Source: a candidate division BRC1 bacterium ADurb.Bin183 (lineage in GTDB: Bacteria; Sumerlaeota; Sumerlaeia; MWCT01). Taken from it: a DNA stretch of 64,000 nucleotides. Numbering within the stretch: the stretch's first letter is position 1; the number at the start of each line of letters is the position of its first letter. The position numbers and the translations under genes are program-made. The stretch lies in NCBI GenBank assembly GCA_002070185.1, contig MWCT01000014.1, positions 39,087-103,086 on the forward strand, written 5' to 3'. Positions 17,393 to 27,430 of this stretch are shown piece by piece. The notes under the pieces were generated by a model. The model worked only from the letters and a program-made list of their open reading frames with translations. It ran no database searches and had not been told where the DNA came from.

Positions 17393-18499
17393 TTACCCCG
17401 CGCCATACTCCCCAATGGCAAACCGATAAAAATCATCATACACATTCCGCTCGCGCGGATCCGGGTGGCGCGCCATCCGGTGCATGTCGTTCATGCCGGT
17501 GAACCATGCGCATGCGGAGTCTTTCATATAGCCGAATTTCACCCCGCCATCCAGATAATTTTTGACGCGCTTGTATTTTTCTTTGCCGACGCCGACAGTT
17601 TGATCAATCTCCAAATAATACTCCATCTCAATCCCGCCGCCGCGCGCCCGCGCCGCATCCGCCGCCGTTTGCACATCTTTTAGCCAAGGATAAAAAATAT
17701 GGTTCGGCTGCAAAAAGGCGCAATCAAAATATAAATCACGCGAGTTGCTCATGATGGTGATATTGTATGTGCTGAAAAAAGGTATCCAGAAAAAACGCAT
17801 CCCGCGGCTGCGTAAATGTTTGTAAAATTCCTTGATAACCCAATGGTCGTCCACATCCCACGAATAATGAAGCGATTCATAAATCCAGTAAAATCCCAAA
17901 AGATTCAGATTAGCAAACTTTCCTTTTTTGAAACGAGCAACCGCTTCGTCCGCAAGCCAACGGCAGGCTTCCAGCCGCTGCTCGCTTGCATGCATCAAGT
18001 TCTGCCCGATGATGGAAAAGTTTAACTCGGTCTTTCCGCCGCCCGCCTTTCCAAAACGCGCCTGATTGTGATGCGGATAAGGGACGCTGATGACAAGATT
18101 GCGCTTGAAAGGCGGCGCACCTTTCATCGCCGTTTTCATGCCTGCAATGCACTCATCAAGCCGCGCCACAAGTCCGTCCTTGCTGAAAAAACCGTCCAGA
18201 TAATCTGACCAGTCTTTGACGGTCGCCGGATTGGACGACGGGACGGCAAAGAAATCGCCCCCGCCGCAGCGCGTTGTCCCCATATTGAAATCATAATAGA
18301 GCATATTGCCAGAAGGCGCGCGACCGCTGACTATCAGAAACGAATCATAAAACCAGCCGTCCGGTTTGCCCTTTGGATTGATATGCGCAACGTAGTATTT
18401 CAGTTCCTCGCTCGTGATATGAGCATGCGGTTCCCATGAGATGATTTCAAGATGGCGCAAAAAATTGAAATCTGGTTGATTGGGGGGAAAGTAAGGCAT
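17393..18499 (-). CDS. DUF4855 family protein
   Basis: The 368-residue protein has no signal peptide or membrane segment. It carries the hallmarks I associate with DUF4855: VISVPYPHHNQARFG in the middle, LLGFYWIYESLHY, a WIPFFSTYN segment, LQPNHIFYPWL, and GGGIEMEYYLEID near the C terminus. The pattern suggests a TIM-barrel-like fold of the glycosidase kind with conserved acidic and aromatic residues, but no activity is established to my knowledge. AAGGAAATATC precedes the ATG. It lies about 100 bp downstream of valS on the same strand; the spacer shows no obvious promoter. Confidence 0.75.
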   Translation of the reverse strand: MPYFPPNQPDFNFLRHLEIISWEPHAHITSEELKYYVAHINPKGKPDGWFYDSFLIVSGRAPSGNMLYYDFNMGTTRCGGGDFFAVPSSNPATVKDWSDYLDGFFSKDGLVARLDECIAGMKTAMKGAPPFKRNLVISVPYPHHNQARFGKAGGGKTELNFSIIGQNLMHASEQRLEACRWLADEAVARFKKGKFANLNLLGFYWIYESLHYSWDVDDHWVIKEFYKHLRSRGMRFFWIPFFSTYNITIMSNSRDLYFDCAFLQPNHIFYPWLKDVQTAADAARARGGGIEMEYYLEIDQTVGVGKEKYKRVKNYLDGGVKFGYMKDSACAWFTGMNDMHRMARHPDPRERNVYDDFYRFAIGEYGAG

Positions 18500-18605
18500 G
18501 ATATTTCCTTTTGAGAGATAATAGAAAATGCGCCGCGCTCGCCATTGCCTCGCGGCAGCAAGCGCTCAACCCCGCCGGCGCGATACCGCCGCCGCGCAGT
18601 TCCTA

Positions 18606-21347
18606 TCAAGTGCAGCGCGCAAAAGAAGCGGCTTCTGCAATCCGCTCCTCGATATGTTTTCTCTCGGCGCGGGCGTGCTCAAGGCGCTCGCGGGTCTTTG
18701 CCACAACATCCGCCGGCGCCTTGCTGATGTAACCCTCGTTGGATATTTTCGCTTCCAGACTCGCCAACTCTTTCAAAACCTTTTCCAGCTCTTTTTGCAG
18801 CCGCTTTGCCTCCTCGCGGCGCAAATCATCCGGCAGCACAACCGCGACCGTGATGCCCTGAACCACAGCGGACGATGTGAACGAGCCTGCCGGCGGCGCG
18901 TCGCCGATATTCAACGATTTGATATTCAGCAGGCTTGCCATGAGAGGCGTGTTCTTCCTCAATGAATCAAGCGCCGCCGTCTCTTCGCCGCTGATGAAAA
19001 TATCGGTAGCAGCGCCGGGAGGAACGTTCATCTCGCCGCGGATATTCCGCACCGTGTAAATCGTCTCCTGCACAAGCCCGATCTCTTTTTCCACCGCTTC
19101 GTCAATAAATCGTTCCGTAATCGTTTGCTGCCATGGAGCGACCATGATGGAAGGATGCGCAATATACGAAACAAAATGAGCCGCCAATCCTTTTGGCTGA
19201 TTTGCCGGCGTCCCATAACGCCCTTTTAACTTCTGCCAGATTTCCTCCGTGAGAAAGGGGATTATCGGATGAAGCAGGCGGAGCGTGCCTTCCAACAGGA
19301 ATATCAAAATGCGCTGCGTGTTCTTGCGCTGCTTTGATACCGCCTCATCTTTGTTGTGCAACACCTGCTTGCTGAATTCGATGAACCAGTCGCAATACTG
19401 ATGCCAGATAAAATGATAAAGTATGTTGACCGCCTGATCAAAATTGTAGTCGTCAAAGGCGGCGTCCACATCGCGCGCCGTTTTCGCAAAGAGAGAAAGT
19501 ATCCAGCGATCCTGCGCCGTAAGGAGTTCTTCATCCAGACCCGCCGCCAATTCATCTGCCGTCAAGTCTTCTGTATTGGCAAGGATGAAGCGCGAGGCGT
19601 TCCAGAGTTTGTTCATAAAGTTGCGGTAGCCCATGAACCGCTCTTCGGAAAGATATAGATTGCGCCCCTTGATGGCATAAGCGCAAAGCGTCATCCGCAA
19701 AGCGTCCGCCCCGTATTTCTCAATCATCTCAAGCGGATCTATCACATTGCCCAGCGATTTGCTCATCTTCTTTTTCGTTTTTTCATCAAAGACCATCGCA
19801 TGGATGTAAACATCGCGGAACGGAACATCATTCATAAACTTGATGCCCATCATTATCATGCGGGCAACCCAGAAGAAAAGAATCTCATGCGCAGTCACAA
19901 GCACGCTTGTCGGATAGAACACATCAAGGTCTTTTGTCTTTTCAGGCCAGCCGAGCGTGGAAAAGGGCCAAAGAGCCGAGGAGAACCACGTGTCGAGCAC
20001 ATCAGGGTCTTGCGTTAGGTTAGCGCTGCCGCATTTGGAGCATTTATCCGGCGCGCCCTCTGCCGTCACCTCGATATTGCCGCAATCGCCGCAAGTCCAT
20101 GCGGGGATGCGGTGTCCCCACCAAAGCTGCCGCGAGATACACCAGTCGCGCACGTTGCGCATCCAATGGAAATAAGTATTCTGCCACGAGGGCGGGACAA
20201 AGCGCGTGCGCCCTTGTTCCACCGCCTCAATGGCGGGCGCCGCAAGGTCTTTCATCCGCACAAACCACTGCTCGGACACATACGGCTCGATTGTCGTGTC
20301 GCATCGGTAGCAATGCCCCACGCTGTGATGATAGTCTTCCGTTTTTTCAAGGAGACCCGCCGCCTCAAGGTCGCTCACAATCATCTTGCGGCAGTCGTAG
20401 CGGAGCATGCCGCTGTAAGGACCGCCGTTCTCATTGATGCGCCCGTCCGGATGCATAATATTTATTTCGGGCAGATGGTGCTTTTTGCCCATGGCATAAT
20501 CGTTAGGGTCGTGCGCTGGCGTCACCTTCACCATGCCGGTGCCGAATTCCTTGTCCACCATTGAATCGGCAAAGATGCGCAAAGGACGGTTTAAGAATGG
20601 GAGAATGGCTTCCTTTCCCACAAGGTCTTTGTAACGCTCATCATCCGGATTCACCGCCACGCCCGTGTCGCCAAGCATAGTTTCCGGACGCGTTGTCGCT
20701 ACCGTGCAAAAACGCCCGGGCATATCCTTCACCGGATATTTGATATACCAAAGATGTCCTTTGGTGTCCTTATAATCCACCTCGTCATCGGCAAGGGCGG
20801 TGTGGCAGCGCGGGCACCAGTTGATGATGTAGCTGCCTTTATAGACAAGCCCTTCATCATACAATTTTTTGAACACGGTGCGGACGGCGCGGGAAAGCCC
20901 TTCGTCCAATGTGAAACGCGTGCGCTCCCAGTCGCAGCTGCAACCGAGCCGTTTGAGCTGTTGGATGATTGCTCCGCCTTTTTCCTTGCGCCACTGCCAG
21001 ACCCTTTCCAAAAAAGCCTCGCGCCCCAGGTCCTCTTTGCGCTTGTGCTCTTTTTTCAATTCGCGCTCAACAACGTTTTGCGTGGCTATGCCGGCATGGT
21101 CGGTTCCCGGAACCCAGAGCGTGGAAAAACCTTGCATCCTTTTGCGTCGGATAAGCACATCCTGAAGCGTGTTGTTGAGCCCGTGCCCCATGTGGAGAAT
21201 GCCGGTAATATTAGGCGGGGGGATCACAATGGTAAAGGGAGGTTTTTGTGCGGTTTCATCGGCATGGAAATACCCGCAGTTTTCCCACTCGGCATACCAT
21301 CGGGTTTCAATCTCCGACGGTTCGTAACGAGTTCCGATATCTGACAT
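18606..21347 (-). CDS. valS: Valyl-tRNA synthetase
   Basis: ValS charges tRNA-Val and edits misactivated threonine. The 913 residues match the bacterial length. The HIGH-type motif is in PPPNITGILHMGHGL, the KMSKS motif in KKKMSKSLGN, and zinc-type cysteine pairs (CGDCGN, CSKCGS) lie in the middle. The CP1 editing domain (TTRPETMLGDT) is present. The C-terminal 70 or so residues are the family's coiled-coil tRNA-binding arm. AAAGGAG precedes the ATG and lies inside the end of accA, which stops two bases before valS begins. The two are therefore probably co-transcribed. Confidence 0.97.
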   Translation of the reverse strand: MSDIGTRYEPSEIETRWYAEWENCGYFHADETAQKPPFTIVIPPPNITGILHMGHGLNNTLQDVLIRRKRMQGFSTLWVPGTDHAGIATQNVVERELKKEHKRKEDLGREAFLERVWQWRKEKGGAIIQQLKRLGCSCDWERTRFTLDEGLSRAVRTVFKKLYDEGLVYKGSYIINWCPRCHTALADDEVDYKDTKGHLWYIKYPVKDMPGRFCTVATTRPETMLGDTGVAVNPDDERYKDLVGKEAILPFLNRPLRIFADSMVDKEFGTGMVKVTPAHDPNDYAMGKKHHLPEINIMHPDGRINENGGPYSGMLRYDCRKMIVSDLEAAGLLEKTEDYHHSVGHCYRCDTTIEPYVSEQWFVRMKDLAAPAIEAVEQGRTRFVPPSWQNTYFHWMRNVRDWCISRQLWWGHRIPAWTCGDCGNIEVTAEGAPDKCSKCGSANLTQDPDVLDTWFSSALWPFSTLGWPEKTKDLDVFYPTSVLVTAHEILFFWVARMIMMGIKFMNDVPFRDVYIHAMVFDEKTKKKMSKSLGNVIDPLEMIEKYGADALRMTLCAYAIKGRNLYLSEERFMGYRNFMNKLWNASRFILANTEDLTADELAAGLDEELLTAQDRWILSLFAKTARDVDAAFDDYNFDQAVNILYHFIWHQYCDWFIEFSKQVLHNKDEAVSKQRKNTQRILIFLLEGTLRLLHPIIPFLTEEIWQKLKGRYGTPANQPKGLAAHFVSYIAHPSIMVAPWQQTITERFIDEAVEKEIGLVQETIYTVRNIRGEMNVPPGAATDIFISGEETAALDSLRKNTPLMASLLNIKSLNIGDAPPAGSFTSSAVVQGITVAVVLPDDLRREEAKRLQKELEKVLKELASLEAKISNEGYISKAPADVVAKTRERLEHARAERKHIEERIAEAASFARCT

Positions 21348-21349
21348 TT

Positions 21350-22312
21350 TTACTCCTTTGTATCTTCCACAAAGACGCCCATCTCCCTGTATTTGAGGGC
21401 GCGCTGGTTGAGCAAGTCCGGAACGGGGAGGGGGGTAAGACGCTCGAGGTATTTGGCGATATAAGCGCGGACGTTTTCGTATGTTGCGGCGGGATCTCGG
21501 TGGGCGCCGCCCAGCGGTTCGGGAATCGTTTCGTCAATCACCTTCAAATCCAAAAGATCCGTCGCAGTCAGTTTAAGCGCCTCAGCGGAACGCGCCGCCA
21601 TGGCTCGATCTCGCCAAAGAATGGAGGCGCAACCTTCCGGCGAGATGACGCAATACCAAGCGTTTTCCAGCATCAGCACAACATCGCCGACGCCGATGCC
21701 GAGCGCGCCGCCGCTGGCGCCCTCGCCGATGATAATCACTATGATGGGAACTTCGATGGTGAACATATCGCGGATGTTGCGCGCGATGGCTTCCGCCTGT
21801 CCGCGCTCCTCCGCGCCAATGCCCGGATAAGCGCCCGGCGTATCAATAAAAATGATGATCGGCAGATTGAATTTTTCCCCCGTGCGCATCAGGCGCATCG
21901 CCTTGCGGTATCCCTCCGGATGCATCATGCCGAAATTACGGGCGAGATTTTCCTTTGTGTCCTTGCCTTTTTGCTGACCAATAATAGCAACCGGACGCTC
22001 CCCAAAATGCCCGAAACCCGTGACCACCGCCTTATCGTCCGAAAAGTTGCGGTCGCCGTGAACCTCCGTCCAATTAGTAAAGATCGCCTTGATGAAATCC
22101 AGCGAATGAGGGCGAGCCATGTGGCGCGCCAGCTGAACCCGCTGCCAAGGCGTCAGGTTGCCGTATATCTGAACTTTTAACTCATGGAGCGATTTCTCCA
22201 GTTCGGTTATCTTCCGGGATATTTTAGGATTCGATTTCTGCGACGTCAAATCCTCAATCTGACGCTCGACTTCAAGAATCGGTTTCTCAAAATCAAAAGT
22301 TGCCAACCCCAT
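21350..22312 (-). CDS. accA: Acetyl-CoA carboxylase carboxyltransferase subunit alpha
   Basis: AccA with AccD transfers the carboxyl group from carboxybiotin to acetyl-CoA, the first committed step of fatty acid synthesis. The 320-residue length is typical. Visible segments include TPWQRVQLARH, FGMMHPEGYRKA, IIIFIDTPGAYPG, GEGASGGALGIG and VISPEGCASILWRD. The ATG at 22312 (protein MGLATFDFEKP) is preferred to an upstream in-frame TTG because GAGGGGG lies nine bases before it. accD is not in the window. It heads a minus-strand unit with valS. Confidence 0.96.
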   Translation of the reverse strand: MGLATFDFEKPILEVERQIEDLTSQKSNPKISRKITELEKSLHELKVQIYGNLTPWQRVQLARHMARPHSLDFIKAIFTNWTEVHGDRNFSDDKAVVTGFGHFGERPVAIIGQQKGKDTKENLARNFGMMHPEGYRKAMRLMRTGEKFNLPIIIFIDTPGAYPGIGAEERGQAEAIARNIRDMFTIEVPIIVIIIGEGASGGALGIGVGDVVLMLENAWYCVISPEGCASILWRDRAMAARSAEALKLTATDLLDLKVIDETIPEPLGGAHRDPAATYENVRAYIAKYLERLTPLPVPDLLNQRALKYREMGVFVEDTKE

Positions 22313-22585
22313 AATACAACACCCCCTCAAATTTGCGGAAAGGAATATTTCAATTAAATTATCCGCCGAATAAATGTTTCCCTGATATATTTAACCCATT
22401 TAACCATGCAAGCCCAAATTTCAAATCAACAAAAATAAAGAATACTTATTAAGATAAAAACACTTGCGCTGGATTTATAATTTGTAGGACAATCTAACTT
22501 AATCTTTGGCAAAGTTATTAACGTCCTGTGTATGATTTGATGGGGTTTTTGCTCACCCTTCTTCAAATTGCGTGAGAGGCGAATC

Positions 22586-24874
22586 ATGGCAAAAGTTTCA
22601 AAAAAAAACATAGACACAAAAAAAGAAAATAAATCCCTTGCGAACGATTCCGAGAAACTGCCTCCCGCAGATATTGAAAAACAGATTCTCAAAGCCTTTT
22701 GGGAAAATGACGACGCCATTGATGAACTCGTCAATAAAACGCACTCTGTTTATTGGAAGGTGGACGCAAACCTGTGTATGACCCATGTTGCCGGCAAGGG
22801 GCTTATTGTTATGGAAGGAATCGAACAAGCCCGCCCCGGCATAAAACTTCAGGATTTCATTAAATCATCCGACATCAACCATCCCACCATCCAGCACCAT
22901 CTCAGCGCACTGAAAGGCAATTCAGGTCGTTATTATGCCGCTGTTGGCGGAAGAATTATTGATGTTTATCTTGAACCGATTTTTGATGGGCAGGGCAAAG
23001 TCGCGGGAGTAAAAGGGTTATTTTTCGATATTACCGAGCGCAGCCGGCACCATTTAGCAGGGGAGACACTCCCTACAACCATCACAATAAAAGGCATTCC
23101 TACCCCTTCCTATATCTGGGAAAAGTCCGGCGATGATTTCATTCTCAAAGAATTTAACGACGCGGCTTATACTATCACGCACGGAACTATAGTAAAAGCC
23201 AGAAATGCTCGCTTGCGGGATTTGTATAAAGAAAAGCCCGAATTGATTGAAGATATCGAATATTGTTATAATTTCAAAAACAGTTTTCAAAAACCTGTTG
23301 AATACGTTTTTATTCACACAGGCGAAAAACACTTTCTCAACGTTACTTACACCTTTGTTCCTTCCAACATTGTGGCAGTTCACACAGAAGATATTACCGA
23401 GCGTAAAAAAGCCGAAGAAGAATTAAAACGAATCCGCCAGATGTATCATCAGGCAATCAGCAACGCCAAAGGCATCGCTTATTTTTTCAAATATTCCAAT
23501 ATGACGTATGAGTTTTTTGAAGAAGACGGCGAAAAACTCCTTGGCATCCCCACCAAAGGTCTGACCTGTCCCAAATTCAACGCCATGATTTTGGAGCGCG
23601 AAATCTTCGAACCCGAATATTGCGTTATTGCCGAGCCGTGCGAAGAGCATGTCCATCTCAAAGGCGCAAAGCGCTATGTGGCTAATTACCGCATCAAAAC
23701 CGCCGAAGAAGAAGATAAATGGCTCATGGACTGCGCTGTCGGCATCCGCGACACTTTCAGCGAGGAACTCATCGGCTCTCTGGGGATATTATTCGAGATC
23801 TCGGATAGAAAACGGCTGGAACTGGAACGCGAAGCGCTTCAACGCATCGCAGAAGGTTTGACCACTATACTTGATTTCAAAACTATGGGCTCTTTTCTGG
23901 CGGAGGAATTCAGCAAAACCTTTCGCCATGAGGCTTTTCTATTCACCATGTTCCACGATGATAAAAACGAATTTATCAGCATCTATGAAGAAGACACCCC
24001 AGAAGGCGCAAAAAAGCCGGTCAAATTCGAACCCGGCAGGATAAACAAATTCAGCAAACACAACCCATTTATGCGCGACCTTAAAACAACGCTGGTTAAT
24101 CGCAAAGGGGCTCAACTCAAAACTGACCTGTCCATGTTTGGTTGCAAAGAGCGCATTTCCCGTTCCAGTGTGTTTGCCCCGCTCGTCTGGGAAAATCGCT
24201 TGATTGGGCTTTTATCAGTTCAGAGCTATACCCCAGGGAAATATGGAGAACGCGACATTCGCCTCATGCGCGGTATTGCAGAACTTTGTGCGGGCGCCGC
24301 AGCGCGCATCAAGGTTATCGAAGCCATCCGCATCAAAGACCGAGCCATGGAGTCTTCCATCAACGCCATGCTCATCGCCGACCTTGAAGGCAGGATTACA
24401 TATGTCAACTCATCCTTCCTGATGATGTGGAATTATGACGATCCCAAAGAGGTCTTGGGGAAAAAGGTCTCCTCCCTTTGGAACAAAGAAAAAGAATGGC
24501 AGGCGGCGCTTCAAAAAATGACAGAGCAGGGCGGCTGGCGAGGCGACCTTTCGGCGCAGACAAGAGATGGGCACGTTCTGGACGCTCAGATTTCCCTCAG
24601 CGATATCAGGGACGCCGCAGGCAAAAGCATCTGCCTTCTGTGTTCCGTTGTTGATGTGACCGGTCATAACCTGCTCAAAAAAGCGCTGACGATGGCGGAG
24701 TTCTCCATCGAGCATGTAATGGACGGCGTGCTGTGGATTGATCCAACCAGCCGCATCATGTATGCAAACAAAGCCATCTGCCATATTTTGGGATATACTC
24801 TCGAAGAATTGATGAATCTTTCCATTAGCGATATTAACCCATCGTTCCCAATGAAAAAATGGGGGGCTCACTAG
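22586..24874 (+). CDS. PAS/GAF sensor protein, N-terminal part of a broken gene
   Basis: This 762-residue frame contains PAS-like domains at about 45-155, 170-275 and 285-405, a GAF domain at about 415-585, a PAS at about 590-705 and the start of another. PAC-type ends are seen as FFDITERS, EDITERKKAEEE and ISDRKRLELE. There is no signal peptide or membrane span, so it should be cytoplasmic. The frame ends with TAG at 24872 in the middle of the fifth PAS domain. Translation beyond it continues in the same phase with the rest of that domain, and the family usually has Trp here, so TGG-to-TAG is likely. GAGAGG precedes the ATG at 22586. Confidence 0.75.
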   Translation: MAKVSKKNIDTKKENKSLANDSEKLPPADIEKQILKAFWENDDAIDELVNKTHSVYWKVDANLCMTHVAGKGLIVMEGIEQARPGIKLQDFIKSSDINHPTIQHHLSALKGNSGRYYAAVGGRIIDVYLEPIFDGQGKVAGVKGLFFDITERSRHHLAGETLPTTITIKGIPTPSYIWEKSGDDFILKEFNDAAYTITHGTIVKARNARLRDLYKEKPELIEDIEYCYNFKNSFQKPVEYVFIHTGEKHFLNVTYTFVPSNIVAVHTEDITERKKAEEELKRIRQMYHQAISNAKGIAYFFKYSNMTYEFFEEDGEKLLGIPTKGLTCPKFNAMILEREIFEPEYCVIAEPCEEHVHLKGAKRYVANYRIKTAEEEDKWLMDCAVGIRDTFSEELIGSLGILFEISDRKRLELEREALQRIAEGLTTILDFKTMGSFLAEEFSKTFRHEAFLFTMFHDDKNEFISIYEEDTPEGAKKPVKFEPGRINKFSKHNPFMRDLKTTLVNRKGAQLKTDLSMFGCKERISRSSVFAPLVWENRLIGLLSVQSYTPGKYGERDIRLMRGIAELCAGAAARIKVIEAIRIKDRAMESSINAMLIADLEGRITYVNSSFLMMWNYDDPKEVLGKKVSSLWNKEKEWQAALQKMTEQGGWRGDLSAQTRDGHVLDAQISLSDIRDAAGKSICLLCSVVDVTGHNLLKKALTMAEFSIEHVMDGVLWIDPTSRIMYANKAICHILGYTLEELMNLSISDINPSFPMKKWGAH

Positions 24875-24898
24875 AAGGAAACACAAAAAAAGAAACAT

Positions 24899-26572
24899 AT
24901 GGTTTTTGAGACCGTCGTCCGCAAAAAAGACGGCGCGCTCATTCCCATTGAAATATCCATTAACTTTATTACCTATAAAGGACAGGAATTCCACTGCTCC
25001 TATATGCGGGATATAACAGAGCGGCTCAAAACCGAAGAGGCTATTCGAAAATCCCACCAGATATACCGCAGCGCCATACGTTCCGCAAACGGCGTTGCTT
25101 ATTCCCAAAATTTTTCTGATTGGACTTATGACTACTTTGACAAGGAAGGCGGAGCCCTGCTGGGTATCCCGTTGGATGGTCTGACGGCGAAAAAATTCAG
25201 TGAATTAGTCAAAGAACGAATCGTTCTTGACCCCGATGCGCCGCCCGATATTTATGAATACGGCGCTGCCTTTATGCGCGGTGAAATCGATCAATTCAAG
25301 GCAGATTACAGGGTGGTCGTTCCCAGCGGCGAGGAAAAATGGCTCCGCGATTGCTCCGTTCCTCTTAAAGATGAAAAAACCAGCAAGGTCATCGGCTCGC
25401 TGGGAATCCTTTATGATATCACAGAACTAAAACGCACAGAGCTTGAAAAAGACGCGCTGCAACATATTATTGAAAAATTATCCACAATTATTGACCCGCG
25501 CGAAATGGGAAAAATCATTGCGCAGGAATGTTATAAAATTTTCCGCCACGACGCCTTTTGGTTAAGCATCTGGGACGAGGAGCATAACATTGACTATGGC
25601 ATTTATGCGGAGGACACCCCTCCCGATGGCAATGCCCCCGTTCCAGTGGAAAATATTATTATGAAGCGGTTGCGAAAAAAACCCGCCTACTGGGACCGCA
25701 AACCAAAATTAATCGAAAGGGATGAACCCGTTAGAAAGGACGACTTTCAAACTTTCGGGTATAATCGAATTTCCCGCTCTATCATGCTTGTGCCTTTTAT
25801 TTGGCAAGACAAACTTCTGGGTTGTCTATCTGTCCAAAGCTACACCAAACATAAATATTCCGAAAGAGATTTGAAATTTCTCAACTCCATTGCCAATCAT
25901 TGCGCCAGCACAGTGGAGCGCATGGAGGCGATGAAATCCCTGCGCATCAAAGACTGGGCGATTGAATCATCCACAACAGGCTTTGCCATTTCAAATATGT
26001 CCGGCAAAATTACCTATGCCAATCATGCCTTTATGGTTCTTTGGAATTTTGACGACATCTCGGATATTGTTGGCAAATCCTTTATTTCTTTTTGGGAGGA
26101 TAGAAACAAGGCGCAGGAGGCATGGAGAATAATTTGCGAAGAAGGCGATTGGCGGGGAAAACTTAAAGGTGTCTGTGAAGATGAAACAACTTTCAACGCC
26201 GATATATCAGCCAGCTTGGTTATTGACCCGGATGGGCAACCCGTTAATATCCTTTTAGCTGTTCACGATATTTCAAAGGCGGAGCTTACCGATGAGGCGC
26301 TGGCTCATGCTAAATTCTGCATGGATAACGCGGCGGATGCCATCCTCTGGATTCGCCCCAACGACAAGTTCTTTTATGTCAACAACGCCGCCACAATGCT
26401 CTATGGCTATACTCATGACGAATTGATGGATATGCGCGCAGTTGACTTGGACGCGTTTCCTGAAAAAGTCAACATGGCTCGCGAGCAGCTCCGAAAGAAG
26501 GGGTTTGTGAAGATGGAATCCGTTCATATAGCAAAAGACGGCAGACGAATCCCCGTTGAACACTTGTATTGA
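24899..26572 (+). CDS. PAS/GAF sensor protein, middle part of a broken gene
   Basis: The frame is in phase with the preceding fragment, separated only by the in-frame TAG at 24872. It starts inside a PAS domain (VVRKKDGALIPIEIS, then YMRDITERLKTEE) and goes on with PAS (about residues 55-180), GAF (about 190-355) and PAS (about 365-470), followed by a partial PAS. This repeats the order of the upstream fragment, and matching segments are easily aligned, for example LLGIPTKGLT with LLGIPLDGLT and LLSVQSYTPGKY with CLSVQSYTKHKY. It stops at TGA 26570-26572, where a one-base deletion seems to have shifted the frame. There is no convincing ribosome binding site for separate translation. Confidence 0.65.
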   Translation: MVFETVVRKKDGALIPIEISINFITYKGQEFHCSYMRDITERLKTEEAIRKSHQIYRSAIRSANGVAYSQNFSDWTYDYFDKEGGALLGIPLDGLTAKKFSELVKERIVLDPDAPPDIYEYGAAFMRGEIDQFKADYRVVVPSGEEKWLRDCSVPLKDEKTSKVIGSLGILYDITELKRTELEKDALQHIIEKLSTIIDPREMGKIIAQECYKIFRHDAFWLSIWDEEHNIDYGIYAEDTPPDGNAPVPVENIIMKRLRKKPAYWDRKPKLIERDEPVRKDDFQTFGYNRISRSIMLVPFIWQDKLLGCLSVQSYTKHKYSERDLKFLNSIANHCASTVERMEAMKSLRIKDWAIESSTTGFAISNMSGKITYANHAFMVLWNFDDISDIVGKSFISFWEDRNKAQEAWRIICEEGDWRGKLKGVCEDETTFNADISASLVIDPDGQPVNILLAVHDISKAELTDEALAHAKFCMDNAADAILWIRPNDKFFYVNNAATMLYGYTHDELMDMRAVDLDAFPEKVNMAREQLRKKGFVKMESVHIAKDGRRIPVEHLY

Positions 26573-27390
26573 GTTACATTAGATATGGCGATAAGGAATT
26601 TATCAGCGCCTTTATCCGCGACCTCTCCGATAGAATTGCAAAAGAAAAATCCCTTCACGAAAACGAATACAAATACAGAATGATTGTAGAAAATGCGGAT
26701 GCCGTTATCATGTTTTTATCGCTTGACGGCGTTTCTTTGAGTGCCAATCGCGCCGCAGGGCGCCTCTTTGGCGGAAAGCCTCAGGAGTTTGTGGGTAAAT
26801 CCCTGCATGACCTCTGGTCGCCGGAAGCCGCCGATGCCCTCATCGGTTATATCCGCCAACTGCGCAATACTGGCAACGCCATCTCAATCAATGAATTCCC
26901 AGCCATAATTAACGGCAGACGCTATTGGTTCAAAGTTAATCTGCAACCCATTAAGGACACGGATGGAAACATCAGCTGCATTCAGGTTCTGGCGGATGAC
27001 ATCACCAGTCTCAAATCCGCGCAGGAAAATATTATCCAATTCGAACAAATGTATCGCGCAATCCTTGCCAGCAGCCCGCATGGGCAATGCATGATTAATC
27101 CCGGCTGGAATATCGTCTGGGCAAACGACGCCATGAAAGGCATATTTGACCCCAAAGGAACGTTGCTTTCCCTTGAAAAGGAATCGTTCAAACAGTTTTT
27201 CGAAGGCGAGGAGGAGTTTGAAACGTATCGGAAATCCTCCCGCGCAGCCATCCTCAAAAAAGGATGCGACCGCCGAGATGTCACGCTTGTAACACTCGAC
27301 GGAGACGCCATCAAATGCAACCTTTCCCTTGTGCGCATGGACCCTTCGCAAACCGCGCCGGGATATGTGGCAACGATAACCGTGCAGTAA
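26569..27390 (+). CDS. PAS sensor protein, C-terminal part of a broken gene
   Basis: This 273-residue frame opens with SYIRYGDKEFISAFIRDLSDRIAKE, the natural end of the PAS domain interrupted at the end of the previous frame. Two further PAS domains follow (about residues 35-160 and 165-270). The protein ends with the last PAS core; there is no histidine kinase, GGDEF, EAL, phosphatase or DNA-binding output domain, nor one in the next 40 bp. The reading frame is offset by one base from the middle fragment, and adding one T in TATTG restores continuity. It is likely a dead remnant unless the break is a sequencing error. Confidence 0.6.
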   Translation: MSYIRYGDKEFISAFIRDLSDRIAKEKSLHENEYKYRMIVENADAVIMFLSLDGVSLSANRAAGRLFGGKPQEFVGKSLHDLWSPEAADALIGYIRQLRNTGNAISINEFPAIINGRRYWFKVNLQPIKDTDGNISCIQVLADDITSLKSAQENIIQFEQMYRAILASSPHGQCMINPGWNIVWANDAMKGIFDPKGTLLSLEKESFKQFFEGEEEFETYRKSSRAAILKKGCDRRDVTLVTLDGDAIKCNLSLVRMDPSQTAPGYVATITVQ

Positions 27391-27430
27391 TTTTTTATAA
27401 GTTCATCAGGTTTATAAATATTCGATAAAA

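Noticed and set aside
22506..22536. Promoter TTGGCA / TATGAT before the PAS/GAF gene
   Set aside because: The spacer is 19 bases and both boxes are imperfect; too weak to list.
24872..24874. Amber codon read-through or recoding as Trp/Pyl
   Set aside because: No structure or partner gene supports recoding, and a second, different lesion lies downstream; simple decay is more economical.
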